A stretch of DNA of 47,215 nucleotides from Chromatiales bacterium (ex Bugula neritina AB1) (GTDB lineage Bacteria; Pseudomonadota; Gammaproteobacteria; Granulosicoccales; Granulosicoccaceae). Each line of letters begins with the position of its first letter. Within the stretch, counting starts at the first letter, position 1. Position numbers and translations under genes: made by a program. Below the pieces are notes generated by a model, which worked only from the letters and a program-made list of their open reading frames with translations, had not been told where the DNA came from and ran no database searches. The DNA lies in NCBI GenBank assembly GCA_001730015.1, contig MDLA01000067.1, positions 1-47,215 of the forward strand, given 5' to 3'. Positions 25,591-35,534 of this stretch are shown piece by piece.

Positions 25591-27648
25591 ATGGATATCC
25601 CCGACTCGTTAATGAGTGTTCAGCAGACTTTGTCTGTATATCAGACACTTACAACGCCCATCTGGGTGTTTGATTTTGACAATATGTCGGTTATCTGGGC
25701 CAACGAGGGAGCGCTTGATCTTTGGCAGGCCAGCAGCTGTGAAGAATTGGCATCGCGCAATATGTCAAAAGGTACATCAGCCACGGTCGCAACCCATCTG
25801 CTGAATATTCGTCAGCATCTGCTCAAAGGCAGCAAATTCTCAGATCGATGGACACTCTACCCCCGTGGAGTTCCACGCCATTGCTTCCTCGAATATCGCA
25901 ACATCAAACTGGATGACGGCAGGGACGGTATGCTGATTGAGTGTGTCGGTCAGGATTTACACAGCGACTCTGAAACCCTGCGCAGCACGGAGGCACTGCG
26001 TCATACCTCACTAATGATTTCGCTCTACAGTGAAGATTTCTCGCTTCTGTATTGCAATCCTGCAGCACACAGCATGTTGCCGAAGGCCTTGACTCACCTT
26101 AGTGATCATATCGCCGACCCGCAAGACTGGGATAACATAAAAACAGAAATCACCCTTAGCGATCAGTTTCTTGTTGAAGCCAGCGTCTTCACAAAAGCCG
26201 GTCGCAAAAGACATAAAATGCACTTTCAGCACAGCCAGGATGCTGTAACTGGTAAAAAATCAATTTTAGTCTCTGAATCTGACATCACCCTACTTCATAA
26301 AGGTGCGCGCGATGCCCATCACCAGGCCCGAACCGATTCCCTGACGGGTTTCGCAAACCGCCTGTACCTAAAAGAAAAACTTGCAGCAATAGCGTCAAAT
26401 CCACAAGCCACAGCGGGCATAATTTATATTGACCTTGATCGGTTTAAAAATATAAACGACTCACTCGGTCATTCGGTTGGCGACAAACTCCTGATCGCTG
26501 TAGCTCACACGATCAACCAATGTGTTAGTAAAGACATGACACTGGTCAGGCTGGGTGGCGATGAATTTCTGCTGCTACTGGAATCAGTCAATCACTATGA
26601 AACATTAACCAAAATCTCGCAGTGCATTATCAACAGGCTCGACTCGCCATTGTCGATAGACTCTTCTCCGCTACGGGTAACGCCGAGTATCGGTATTTGT
26701 CTATACCCCAGTGATGCAGACAGCCCCGAGAGCTTGTTGCAGCACGCTGATATCGCTATGTACCAGTCAAAAGCCGCCGGTGGAAATCAATACCATATTT
26801 TTACCGATCAAATGCTGACCGAAGTTAAGCAGCGTTCACAGCTGGAACAGCAACTCGCACTGGCCATCAAGCAAAACCAGTTTGTGCTGCACTACCAGCC
26901 GCGTTATGCGGCCGACGGCAAAACCATAGCAGGTGCCGAAGCTCTAATACGCTGGCAACACCCTGAAAGAGGCTTGTTGTACCCGGGTTCTTTTATCTAT
27001 ATGGCAGAGGAAACCCGCCTAATCAACCAGCTCGGCGACTGGGTGCTGCGAGAAGGTGCGCGTCAGGCCGCACAGTGGCACCGCCAGGGTATGGGAATAC
27101 GGGTATCCGTAAATTTGTCTGCACGTCAGTTCAGCTCAGGTAACTTTGTAGACAACGTCCAGATGATTCTACAGGATACCGGTTGCCCGGCCCATCTGCT
27201 GGAGCTGGAACTCACCGAATCTATGTTAATTAATGATATTCCCAACGTAGCAAAAGTACTCAAACGCCTACACAAGCTCGGCGTTAGAACGGCGATAGAC
27301 GATTTTGGCACAGGCTATTCAAATCTGGTGTATTTGCAGTCTTTCGATATCCACTGCCTGAAAATTGACAAAGCTTTTGTGCAGAGTATGGACAAACCGG
27401 CAATACTCAACATGATTCTTTCCCTCGGAGAATTGCTGGGTATGACTATCGTCGCGGAAGGGATCGAAACAAAAGAGCAACTGAGCTGGCTGCAGGATAA
27501 CGGCTGCCACGAACTCCAGGGGTTTTATCTCGCAAAGCCCATGACTTCTGAACAACTGGGTAAGATTCTAGTACAATCGAAGCTGACGAGATACCCCGAT
27601 CCGGCGATACACCATTCCGGGGGCATAACAGAAACTGAAATGATCTAA
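25591..27648 (+). CDS. PAS-GGDEF-EAL cyclic-di-GMP signalling protein
   Basis: A 685-aa cytoplasmic protein without membrane helices. One or two PAS-like domains occupy about residues 15-230. The GGDEF domain has IDLDRFKNINDSLGHSVGD and an intact RLGGDEF (R320, G322-F326). The EAL domain starts at E450-A-L and keeps the catalytic residues of active phosphodiesterases: SVNLSARQF, LELTES, DDFGTGYS, CLKIDK and AEGIET. The inhibitory RxxD before GGDEF reads VSKD, so product inhibition is probably absent. Both activities look possible. The next gene, a sugar kinase, starts 32 bases downstream on the same strand, and co-transcription is likely. Confidence 0.95.
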   Translation: MDIPDSLMSVQQTLSVYQTLTTPIWVFDFDNMSVIWANEGALDLWQASSCEELASRNMSKGTSATVATHLLNIRQHLLKGSKFSDRWTLYPRGVPRHCFLEYRNIKLDDGRDGMLIECVGQDLHSDSETLRSTEALRHTSLMISLYSEDFSLLYCNPAAHSMLPKALTHLSDHIADPQDWDNIKTEITLSDQFLVEASVFTKAGRKRHKMHFQHSQDAVTGKKSILVSESDITLLHKGARDAHHQARTDSLTGFANRLYLKEKLAAIASNPQATAGIIYIDLDRFKNINDSLGHSVGDKLLIAVAHTINQCVSKDMTLVRLGGDEFLLLLESVNHYETLTKISQCIINRLDSPLSIDSSPLRVTPSIGICLYPSDADSPESLLQHADIAMYQSKAAGGNQYHIFTDQMLTEVKQRSQLEQQLALAIKQNQFVLHYQPRYAADGKTIAGAEALIRWQHPERGLLYPGSFIYMAEETRLINQLGDWVLREGARQAAQWHRQGMGIRVSVNLSARQFSSGNFVDNVQMILQDTGCPAHLLELELTESMLINDIPNVAKVLKRLHKLGVRTAIDDFGTGYSNLVYLQSFDIHCLKIDKAFVQSMDKPAILNMILSLGELLGMTIVAEGIETKEQLSWLQDNGCHELQGFYLAKPMTSEQLGKILVQSKLTRYPDPAIHHSGGITETEMI

Positions 27649-27680
27649 ACGGTAAGTATTTCCGGGGCCTTGCAAACAGA

Positions 27681-28637
27681 GTGACTAAAATTACAAACGC
27701 CCGGCGCATCGCCTGCATCGGGGAGGCCATGGTTGAGTTAACACTCGGCCAGCACGAAAGCACACACGCTAAACTTGGTTTTGCCGGCGACACCCTGAAT
27801 ACAGCGGTGTACCTTAAAAGGCTCCTTGGTAATTCTGCAACTGTTTCATTTACCACAGTGCTGGGCCGGGATCCACTATCAACTCGACTGGTTAATTTTC
27901 TACACAGTGAGTCCATAGATACTTCCACCATAAGTTACTCCGCCGATCGACTGGTCGGTCTATATGCGATAACCACAGACAGCGACGGCGAACGCACGTT
28001 TAGTTACTGGCGAAACCAATCTGCCGCCCGAACCCTGTTTCAAACCACAAATACACCAGATTTCTCTGTACTAAACGAGTTTGACGTACTGTGCCTGTCT
28101 GCCATCACACTCGCCATATTGCCCGCTGATATTCGCCTCGCCCTGCTCAATTACCTGGCGACACTGAGACAGGAAAAAAACACCCTGGTGGTATTTGACT
28201 CCAACTACCGTCAAAAGCTATGGGAATCAAAACAAGCCGCGCAACGCACAATTTCCGATGCCTGGCGCATAACAGATATAGCCCTGCCCTCTGTAGATGA
28301 TGAAACAGACCTGTTCGCCGACAACAACGAAGCAGCGACTATTTCCCGGCTGAAAAATTACGGAATCACCCGCGGTGCCCTGAAACGCGGTGCCAAAGGC
28401 CCGTTATCGCTCGAAAATAACTACGAGCAATCCCCAGACCCGGCTATTTACACACCGGAAAATTATACTGTTGTCGACACCACAGCCGCCGGTGACAGCT
28501 TCAACGCCGGGTACTTGAGTGCTCTGGTTCAAGGAGAAAATGCCACTCAGGCACTTCAGTCCGGACATCAGTGTGCCGTTCGTGTGATCGCACACAGTGG
28601 TGCGATTGTGCCGGCGGACCAATGGCGGAAACTATAG
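27681..28637 (+). CDS. kdgK: PfkB-family sugar kinase, 2-keto-3-deoxygluconate kinase-like
   Basis: A 318-aa ribokinase-family kinase. The N-terminal IACIGEAMVEL and FAGDTLNTAVYLKRLLG substrate-binding segments, the DSNYRQKLW motif and the C-terminal VDTTAAGDSFNAGYL anion-hole/catalytic-base motif (Asp of GDSF) match KdgK proteins closely. KdgK phosphorylates 2-dehydro-3-deoxy-D-gluconate to KDPG in uronate and aldonate breakdown. The start is GTG at 27681. No KDPG aldolase or other Entner-Doudoroff gene lies adjacent; the gene follows a cyclic-di-GMP protein instead. The acid-sugar locus at 37-47 kb could in principle feed it. Confidence 0.88.
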   Translation: MTKITNARRIACIGEAMVELTLGQHESTHAKLGFAGDTLNTAVYLKRLLGNSATVSFTTVLGRDPLSTRLVNFLHSESIDTSTISYSADRLVGLYAITTDSDGERTFSYWRNQSAARTLFQTTNTPDFSVLNEFDVLCLSAITLAILPADIRLALLNYLATLRQEKNTLVVFDSNYRQKLWESKQAAQRTISDAWRITDIALPSVDDETDLFADNNEAATISRLKNYGITRGALKRGAKGPLSLENNYEQSPDPAIYTPENYTVVDTTAAGDSFNAGYLSALVQGENATQALQSGHQCAVRVIAHSGAIVPADQWRKL

Positions 28638-28665
28638 GCCAGCGTAAGAGATAACCCGGGCGTTC

Positions 28666-30009
28666 TCACCCATCACGATTATTCTGCCGTCGCACCTTAC
28701 TTCGCCTTTTACCAGGGTGCTCGCGCCCCGCAGCAAATTTTTTCGCTATAGCCTTCTTTGCCTGTGTTTTCTTTGCCTGTGTTTTCTTTGTCAAAATTAT
28801 TTTGTTTTTATTTTTGTTTTTCTTCGGTTTCCTGGGCTTAATCGGTCGTGTATCCAGCCTGCTCGGCGGAACTTCATGGACCGGTTCAAATCCCGGTTCG
28901 TACTCGCGCCGGATTAACTGCTGCAACAGACGCTCTATATCGGTTAACTGCGGGTGCTCATCGGCACAAATCAGGGAAACTGCCTCTCCCGCTGCACCGG
29001 CTCTAGCAGTACGGCCAACGCGGTGTATATAGTCAGTTGCTGTGTCTGGCAGATCGAAGTTCACCACTTGCGGCAGCTGATCTATATCTATACCCCGGGC
29101 TGCCACATCAGTTGCGACCATTACGTTAATTCGCTGCTTTTTAAAATCTTCCAGAACACGCGCCCTGAAGCTCTGGCTTTTATCACCGTGTATGGCGGCG
29201 CTGCTGATATTTGCACTGCGCAGCACTCCCACCAATCGGTCCGCACCTTTTTTCGTCCGCACAAAGACAAGTAATCTATTCCAACTATTCAGCTTTAGAA
29301 GGTGCAACAGCAACGCCGGTTTTCTTTTTTTATCTACCAGTACGGCCCAGTGCCTGACAGCCTCAGCCGTACGATTCGGCGCATCTATTTGTATCTCGAC
29401 CGCGTTTCTGACAATGGCTTTTGCAAGCTTGCGGATCGCGGGTGAAAAGGTAGCAGAAAACAGTAGTGTCTGGCGCTTTACCGGCAGCCTCGATATTATT
29501 TCCCGAAGCTCATCACTGAAACCCAGGTCGAGCATACGGTCCGCTTCATCCAGAACCAGTACGGCCAGCTCTCTAAACCCGACAGCATTTTTTGCGTGCA
29601 GGTCGAGCAATCGCCCCGGCGTGGCAACTAGAATATCCACTCCTTTTCTCAAGCTGAGCATCTGTGGGTTGATTTTCACTCCGCCGTGAACCACAAGAGA
29701 TTTTAAATTCAGATAGCGACTGTAGTCCTGAATGTTATCGCCGACCTGACTGGCCAGCTCTCTGGTGGGCACTATTATCAGTACTCGCGTCTGATTAGCA
29801 CTTACCGGGTGTCCGGACTCAAGCTTCTGCAGTAAAGGCAGCACATAGCCCGCTGTTTTACCGGTTCCGGTGCGGGCAGCAGCGAGCAGGTCTTTGCCGC
29901 TGAGAACAACGGGAACCGCTTTTTTTTGAATCGCCGTTGGTGTGTTGTAGTTGAGGTCACTCAGCGCCCGCAACAGCGGGCTGCTCAATCCCAATTGCTC
30001 AAACGACAT
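28666..30009 (-). CDS. RhlE-like DEAD-box RNA helicase
   Basis: A 447-aa ATP-dependent RNA helicase. The order of motifs is complete: Q motif (NTPTAIQKKAVP), motif I AARTGTGKT, Ia PTRELASQV, Ib TPGRLLDL, II DEAD, III SAT, IV LVFVRT, V ATDVAARGIDI and VI HRVGRTARAG. It starts FEQLGLSSPLLRALSDLNY, typical of RhlE. The tail after residue about 385 is low-complexity and Lys-rich (repeats of KKTQAKK), as often seen in cold-adaptation and ribosome-assembly helicases. The ATG at 30009 is chosen because AGAGG lies about 9 bases upstream and homologs begin with MSFEQLG; an 18-residue upstream extension is unlikely. It is convergent with kdgK. Confidence 0.94.
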   Translation of the reverse strand: MSFEQLGLSSPLLRALSDLNYNTPTAIQKKAVPVVLSGKDLLAAARTGTGKTAGYVLPLLQKLESGHPVSANQTRVLIIVPTRELASQVGDNIQDYSRYLNLKSLVVHGGVKINPQMLSLRKGVDILVATPGRLLDLHAKNAVGFRELAVLVLDEADRMLDLGFSDELREIISRLPVKRQTLLFSATFSPAIRKLAKAIVRNAVEIQIDAPNRTAEAVRHWAVLVDKKRKPALLLHLLKLNSWNRLLVFVRTKKGADRLVGVLRSANISSAAIHGDKSQSFRARVLEDFKKQRINVMVATDVAARGIDIDQLPQVVNFDLPDTATDYIHRVGRTARAGAAGEAVSLICADEHPQLTDIERLLQQLIRREYEPGFEPVHEVPPSRLDTRPIKPRKPKKNKNKNKIILTKKTQAKKTQAKKAIAKKFAAGREHPGKRRSKVRRQNNRDG

Positions 30010-30343
30010 CTGGCAAAAACCTCTGCAATAAGCAACCCCTGGACACAAGCACGCCTTGATCAAAAGGACAGTTTAGCAGATCACCAAACTCTATCGATCA
30101 CGGCCGCACCTGACCCTCATAAAGCAAAATCAAAGGATCATGACGCACGCAAAATCCCCCATGGCACCTGAAATAGTTGTAATTCAAATAACACCTTCAC
30201 CGAGCGGAAATCAACAAAAAGAACAGTATTAACGTACCGCATATGCAAATAAACACTACTAATTTCATTTTAGTTTTGTTTAATTGATCTTTCATGCACA
30301 GTTGCCGCTTCTTTACACGATCAGGCAAAGGACAAAGACTGCA
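30010..30343. promoter_or_regulatory. Divergent intergenic region between helicase and VIT/VWA gene
   Basis: About 330 bases, AT-rich toward the VIT/VWA side (30230-30300). It should hold promoters for both divergent genes. Cold-shock-type leaders are common for DEAD-box helicases, but I cannot point to a specific element. Confidence 0.35.
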
Positions 30344-32428
30344 ATGAAAATCCTGTTTAGCACGCTGGCACGAACCTTCACCCTCGGGGTTATGGCTCTT
30401 GCATCATTGACTGGCACCAGCCAGGCAGCGGGACTTATGTCTCCCGTCAATACGCATCTGCCCCCGTTAGAAATTCGGTCCCATCACGTTGAGGTCACCA
30501 TTGAAGATGGATACACAACTACAAGTGTGGATCAGATCTTCAGCAACCCCCACGCGCAGGATCTGGAAGCCACCTACCATTTCCCGGTTCCGGACAAGGC
30601 CGCAGTTTCAGAGTTCACCGTATGGATAGACGGCAAACCGGTTATTGGCGAAGTGCTGGAAAAGCAACAGGCCCAGGCCATCTATGAAGAAGAAAAAAAC
30701 TCCGGCCGGGAAACCGGTATAGCCGGGAAAAACAGGCACTATAATTTTGAGATAAAAGTATCACCGGTACGCGCCGGTCAGGATACCCGTATCCGACTGG
30801 TATACTTGCAGGCAGCAGATATAGATACCGGTATAGGACGATATAATTATCCACTGGAAGACGGTGGCACCGACAAGCAGGCAGCCGCTTTCTGGTCCGC
30901 CGATTCAACCGTACACGAATCGTTTTCCTTCAAGCTCAAACTACGCTCAGGCTACCCGATCAGCGGCATGCGGGTTCCAGCACACCCACAGGCAACAGTC
31001 GACAAAATCAATGATCAGGAATGGCTGGTTGAAATCGGCACTGGCAATGCAAACAGCAATGCCGCGAATCCAACATCAGACGATGACAACATTACACAAG
31101 CCTCCGCACCCGCGACCGTTGCAACCCCGGTTGTTTCGCTGGACAAAGATATAATTGTCTACTGGAGGCTGGCAGATAATCTGCCGGGCTCTATAGATCT
31201 GATCACCCACAGGAATCCGGCCGATAATCATGGAACCTTCATGATGACTCTGACACCCGGTGACGATCTTGCGAAAATCACCGAAGGTCGGGACTGGGCT
31301 TTTGTTCTAGATATGTCCGGGTCAATGAACGGCAAATATCGAACACTGGTAGACGGTGTACAACGAGCGTTGTCGCAACTCAACAGCAATGATCGATTCC
31401 GAATTATTTTGTTTAACAACAACGCTAACGAGATCACTGGAAACTGGGTCAATATCAGCCCCGAAAATATCCAGCACTGGAGCAACACACTCGCCGCAAC
31501 AAAACCCGGTGGAGGCACTAACCTGTATGCCGGAATGCAAAAAGGCCTGCGATCACTCGACGCGGATCGCACCAGCGCAATCGTGGTGGTTACCGATGGC
31601 GAAGCCAATGTGGGCACAACCGAGAAAAAATCCTTTCTGGAACTCATGAGGAATCACGATGTACGACTATTTACCGCGGTAATTGGTAACGGCGCAAACC
31701 GCCCCTTACTCGAAGCGATGACAGAGGTTTCGAATGGCTTCGCCGTAAGCGTATCAAACAGTGACGACATCGTTGGCAAGCTGATGGAGTTCACCAGCAA
31801 AGTGGGTCATGAAGCCCTGCATAATGTAAATCTCGATATAAAAGGGATAAAAGTCACCGACCTCACACCAGCCGTCACAACCTCTTTATATCGCGGTGAG
31901 CAGCTGGTTGTTTTCGGGCACTATCGGGGCCAGGGAGAGGCAATTGTAACCTTGTCCGGTCAAGTATCCGGTGAGAAAAAGGTTTACCAGAGCCGCTTCG
32001 ACTTCACCGACAGTACTCGCAATCCGGAACTGGAACGTCTATGGGCTTACGCGAAAATCCTCGACTTGCAAAACATGCAGGACTACCTCGGCAACGAAAG
32101 CGAATATAAAAGTGCTATTGTCAGCCTCGCTGTAGAAAACAGCCTGGTAACTGACCACACCTCGATGGTTGTCATGCGCGACGAACAGTTTGAAGCTCGC
32201 GGCATAGAGCGTAACAATAAACAACGCCGGACACTGGAAACACAGGCAGCAACTACCCGGGCAGCTGCCCCCGTCGTCTCACACAGAAAAGACACGCAGC
32301 AGCCTGCGTTCAAACGCAGACGTCCATCCTTCAGTGGCAGCGGCGGTGGATCGGTTTCTATTGAGTGGCTGCTGCTTTTGATAGTTGCCGGAGGCGTAGT
32401 ACTTAGACGCGCCAGACTCCAAAATTAA
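30344..32428 (+). CDS. VIT and VWA domain surface protein with C-terminal sorting tail
   Basis: A 694-aa exported protein. The signal peptide covers residues 1-28 (cleavage after SQA). The VIT domain at about 35-160 contains VYLQ and the Y-E-E-E-K-N-S-G-R-E-T-G segment. The VWA domain (about 315-500) has the metal-ion-dependent adhesion site D323-M-S-G-S, TKPGGGTN and VVVTDGEANVG. The C-terminus (SGSGGGSVSIEWLLLLIVAG followed by a Val-Val-Leu and an Arg-Arg-Ala-Arg cluster) has the glycine-hydrophobic-arginine layout of GlyGly-CTERM sorting signals processed by rhombosortases. No sortase or rhombosortase lies in this window. Related to inter-alpha-trypsin-inhibitor-like proteins of marine bacteria. 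The ATG at 30344 is preferred because it begins the signal peptide. Confidence 0.93.
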   Translation: MKILFSTLARTFTLGVMALASLTGTSQAAGLMSPVNTHLPPLEIRSHHVEVTIEDGYTTTSVDQIFSNPHAQDLEATYHFPVPDKAAVSEFTVWIDGKPVIGEVLEKQQAQAIYEEEKNSGRETGIAGKNRHYNFEIKVSPVRAGQDTRIRLVYLQAADIDTGIGRYNYPLEDGGTDKQAAAFWSADSTVHESFSFKLKLRSGYPISGMRVPAHPQATVDKINDQEWLVEIGTGNANSNAANPTSDDDNITQASAPATVATPVVSLDKDIIVYWRLADNLPGSIDLITHRNPADNHGTFMMTLTPGDDLAKITEGRDWAFVLDMSGSMNGKYRTLVDGVQRALSQLNSNDRFRIILFNNNANEITGNWVNISPENIQHWSNTLAATKPGGGTNLYAGMQKGLRSLDADRTSAIVVVTDGEANVGTTEKKSFLELMRNHDVRLFTAVIGNGANRPLLEAMTEVSNGFAVSVSNSDDIVGKLMEFTSKVGHEALHNVNLDIKGIKVTDLTPAVTTSLYRGEQLVVFGHYRGQGEAIVTLSGQVSGEKKVYQSRFDFTDSTRNPELERLWAYAKILDLQNMQDYLGNESEYKSAIVSLAVENSLVTDHTSMVVMRDEQFEARGIERNNKQRRTLETQAATTRAAAPVVSHRKDTQQPAFKRRRPSFSGSGGGSVSIEWLLLLIVAGGVVLRRARLQN

Positions 32429-32697
32429 TTTGAATGGCCGAAGGCGCGTCGCGACAGGCGCGCCGGTAACCGTCTGAACATCGGTATGGAGCAGATACTA
32501 ATACATGGAATTTTCTACCGGTTTCGCAAACTGAAACCCTGCTTTATCACAAGAGAAGAAGCGCTGTCGGATCAGGTAATGAGTAAGGTGTACTCGCGGT
32601 ATTGAACAAAGCAGCCTAAACCCGATACACTGCTCCAGCCACTGCCTGCCACAATTATCCCAATACACAGCAAGGTCCTAACAAGGTAAACCATAAC

Positions 32698-33021
32698 ATG
32701 GCATTTTTCGAAATTCGGCAATACCAGATTCGCCCAGGTAAAATGGATGAGTGGGTAGATTTCATGCAAACAACAATAATTCCGTTTCAGGTTTCAAAAG
32801 GCATGGTCATCTGCGGTAGTTATCGCGGCGAGGAAGACGACTCAGTCTACTTCTGGATAAGACGCTTCGAAAGCGAAGCGGATCGACAGCGTCTGTACGA
32901 TGCTGTTTATAAATCAGATGAATGGCTTAATACAATGACGGACCGGGTCGGAGAACTAATTGATCGAGAGACCATTATTGTTAATCGCGTCGTTGCGACC
33001 AGCCTGTCTACCATGCAGTAA
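32698..33021 (+). CDS. NIPSNAP-family protein
   Basis: A 107-aa small alpha/beta-barrel protein. It begins MAFFEIRQYQIRPGKMDEWV, typical of NIPSNAP domains, and has a central FWIRRFESEADRQRLYDAVYKSDEW matching the family helix-strand. Length is normal for a single-domain NIPSNAP. These dimeric ferredoxin-like proteins have no firmly established activity in bacteria. It is monocistronic, and its stop codon lies inside a hairpin shared with the convergent MFS gene. Confidence 0.9.
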   Translation: MAFFEIRQYQIRPGKMDEWVDFMQTTIIPFQVSKGMVICGSYRGEEDDSVYFWIRRFESEADRQRLYDAVYKSDEWLNTMTDRVGELIDRETIIVNRVVATSLSTMQ

Positions 33022-33045
33022 CGGCCATTAGGCAATGCCGTTACT
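33017..33045. terminator. Bidirectional hairpin carrying both stop codons
   Basis: AGTAACGGC (33017-33025) pairs perfectly with GCCGTTACT (33037-33045) around an 11-base loop. The left arm holds the TAA of the NIPSNAP gene and the right arm the TAA of the convergent MFS gene. There is no long T-run, so termination strength is uncertain. Confidence 0.65.
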
Positions 33046-34216
33046 CAGGCTGAACACCGATTATCTGCGGCCATCGCCGGCAAACCAGAAACAGACAGAT
33101 CAGCCCAATTACAGAAGACAACAACAATGCAGCACGCGGGCCGAACCATCCGGCCACCAGACCTATCTGGGTAAATCCAATAATTCCCGAACCAATACTC
33201 AGCGACAACATGCCGAACACCTGACTGCGGTATCGTGCCTCTGAATTCAAAATTAACAGCGTCGATTGCATTGCTGCAAAACACGCCGACCCAACACCTA
33301 TCAGCAACAGGGCAAAACCCATTAGCATTGCACTCGTACTTGCCGCGTACACCATGCCAAATACCAGCCCACCCGCAACACCAACGACATATATCTTGCG
33401 AAAGTAGCGCACCCTCCCCAGCTTCAAAAAGAGAATGCCGCCCAGTAAGGCACCGGCACCTTCCATTGAAGCCAGCAATCCAATTACGGAAGCTGACAAC
33501 TGTAATTCATCTCTGCCGAGTACCGGCACCAGAGACAGCATGGGAAACCCGAACAGGTTGTAGATAACGGTAACCATCAATGTTCCCGACAATACCGCCT
33601 CCAGACGCACCACCTGCAACCCCTGCCGCACACTATCCGCCAGACTTGAGGTAACTTCGCCACTGACAAGCTCTCTGCCAAGCTGAAGCTTTATAGTCAG
33701 AACAAAACAGATAATATACATGCACAATGTTGTGCCGAGCACTCCGGTCAGGCCAACAAACTGCAACAGCATACCGCCCAATACCGGCCCTAACATGCGC
33801 GTACCGTTGTTGGCAATGGTATCGAAGCCCATTGCTTTGCCCAACACCGCTACTGGCACTGCATCACCGATCAATGATTTTCTAACGGGGAAGTCGAGCA
33901 CCCAGAACACACCGCCGGTAAATGAGATCAGCATAACCTGCCAGACTGATAACCCCCCGGTAAGCGAAGCAAGCAGTGCAGCCAGTGTGGTCACCAGCAT
34001 CACGGTTAGTCCGAGCAGATACAGACTTCGAGAAGTGTAGCGTGAGGGCAAGGCTCCGGCCACCGGGCCAAATATCGCTAACGGCGCAAGCTTTGCCAGA
34101 GTAACCAAGGTCACAAGCAACGGCGAACCGGTCAGATCGTAGATATAGACGCCAAAAGCCAGCAATTCCAGCCAGCGCGCAGCACTCTGCAAAGCACCAA
34201 TCCAGAGCAAAATCAT
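33041..34216 (-). CDS. MFS exporter (EntS-like MFS_3 family)
   Basis: A 391-aa inner-membrane major-facilitator protein with about 12 hydrophobic helices. The N-terminal pattern (LLWIGALQSAARWLELLAFG, then LAKLAPLAIFGPVAGALPSR) fits the MFS_3/EntS-type exporter group rather than sugar symporters. Helix 10-11 shows FAAMQSTLLILNSEARYRSQV, the family's conserved second-half loop. It probably exports a small metabolite or siderophore-like compound; the substrate is unknown. It is separated by 81 bases from the upstream same-strand hydrolase gene, with possible co-transcription. Confidence 0.88.
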   Translation of the reverse strand: MILLWIGALQSAARWLELLAFGVYIYDLTGSPLLVTLVTLAKLAPLAIFGPVAGALPSRYTSRSLYLLGLTVMLVTTLAALLASLTGGLSVWQVMLISFTGGVFWVLDFPVRKSLIGDAVPVAVLGKAMGFDTIANNGTRMLGPVLGGMLLQFVGLTGVLGTTLCMYIICFVLTIKLQLGRELVSGEVTSSLADSVRQGLQVVRLEAVLSGTLMVTVIYNLFGFPMLSLVPVLGRDELQLSASVIGLLASMEGAGALLGGILFLKLGRVRYFRKIYVVGVAGGLVFGMVYAASTSAMLMGFALLLIGVGSACFAAMQSTLLILNSEARYRSQVFGMLSLSIGSGIIGFTQIGLVAGWFGPRAALLLSSVIGLICLFLVCRRWPQIIGVQPE

Positions 34217-34297
34217 GAACGGCTTGCTGCTCGTTACTAAATGATCGATGTTAGAGTCCAGTGGTTACCAGGCGTTCGCTGTGCCTGCATTCTACTA

Positions 34298-35329
34298 TTA
34301 ATCACCTGCCCTTATACCGTTATTACCCTGCATACCCTGATCATTTTTGATCTCCCGGTTACTCTGCTTTTCCTGGACGACAGCAGGTAGAAACAGCAAA
34401 CGTAACAGTTGATAAAATACCGACGCCAGCCGATTAGTACGCAGCAGGTGATCGACACCACTCAGCGGATACAGCAATCCGGTTTCCTTTGTATAGTCAC
34501 CCAGAGTCGCAACGCCGTCGTTGGGACCGAATGACGACAACTGGCGGTATCGCTTTTGCACGTGATAGGTGATATCCCAACTCATTGGAACAGAAACGAC
34601 GTTTAAATAAAACAGCTTTTCAGAAACTGCGTAATTCCATTCCGGTCGCTGCGGGTTGAGTTCATCGATCAGCAACGGACTTACAGACTTAGCCATCGCC
34701 AGCGCCTGCAGCAAACGCCTTTTCACTGTGCTTTTCCCCGCTCCGTGCAACAACCCGGTACCGCGCACAACCCCGTTGATACTAACCCACCCTTTCAGGT
34801 TTTCAAGATACTCCGCCCCCGGATAATGGTGCATTAGCCATTTTATCTCGGCACTGCCACGGCTGACAGAAGCCAGCCAGAACGGCTGATCCGCATGACG
34901 CAATAGCGCGGCATGAAGTATCTCGACATTCTGCCCAATCGAACCACGGCTGTTTGTCGGTATTCGCTGAGCATCAACACCAAAACGCGCCGCCACCTGC
35001 CGCAGTAAATCACCGTGCGCCCCTATTTCCGGGAAATCGTTATAGTACAAACCGGGGACGATGAATAATCGAGGTGGCTGCTCAACAACATCACTGACTG
35101 CAGCAGTACGCTCCAGTCGGGCACAAAAATCACCGTGTCGTTCATGCCGTAAAATCGATTGGTGCAGAACGCTGGTCGCCAGATCTATACCGTAGTTTTC
35201 CGTTAAGCGCAGCAACTCTTCGGTATCGGGCAGTTCGCCCGCCAGACCCTCACTTAACCGCCGCGCATTTTCTGCAAGCAGAACGCTGTCTCCAATCTGA
35301 TTAAGAAACAGCTTACTGTTCATTGACAA
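34298..35329 (-). CDS. Alpha/beta-hydrolase-fold protein
   Basis: A 343-aa protein. After a helical N-terminal region (1-85), the fold begins with RLFIVPGLYYNDFPEIGAHG (oxyanion-loop-like). A nucleophile elbow ASVSRGS gives Ser156 (the SxSxG variant). Acid candidates are D271 or D278 in SFGPNDGVATLGDY, and His294 lies in GVDHLL. The C-terminal 40 residues are hydrophobic, then charged. The family is not recognised beyond the fold; it may be a lipase- or esterase-like protein. It lacks a signal peptide. It is encoded just upstream of the MFS exporter on the same strand. Confidence 0.75.
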   Translation of the reverse strand: MSMNSKLFLNQIGDSVLLAENARRLSEGLAGELPDTEELLRLTENYGIDLATSVLHQSILRHERHGDFCARLERTAAVSDVVEQPPRLFIVPGLYYNDFPEIGAHGDLLRQVAARFGVDAQRIPTNSRGSIGQNVEILHAALLRHADQPFWLASVSRGSAEIKWLMHHYPGAEYLENLKGWVSINGVVRGTGLLHGAGKSTVKRRLLQALAMAKSVSPLLIDELNPQRPEWNYAVSEKLFYLNVVSVPMSWDITYHVQKRYRQLSSFGPNDGVATLGDYTKETGLLYPLSGVDHLLRTNRLASVFYQLLRLLFLPAVVQEKQSNREIKNDQGMQGNNGIRAGD

Positions 35330-35534
35330 CTCATTTGATAACGGCGCGCGCCACGTTTTCGCAATCGACTATTCAATATTTGATCTAGAATATTAAGCGT
35401 TCAGAGTAACAGTATATCTATACAAACCAGACCTGCCAATTCATTACAGCAACTAGCATTTTCCATCAAAGTACCCATTTAAGCTATCTCCTCGCGCCTA
35501 TGTTATTAAACCATTACCATCAGTCGAACAACAA

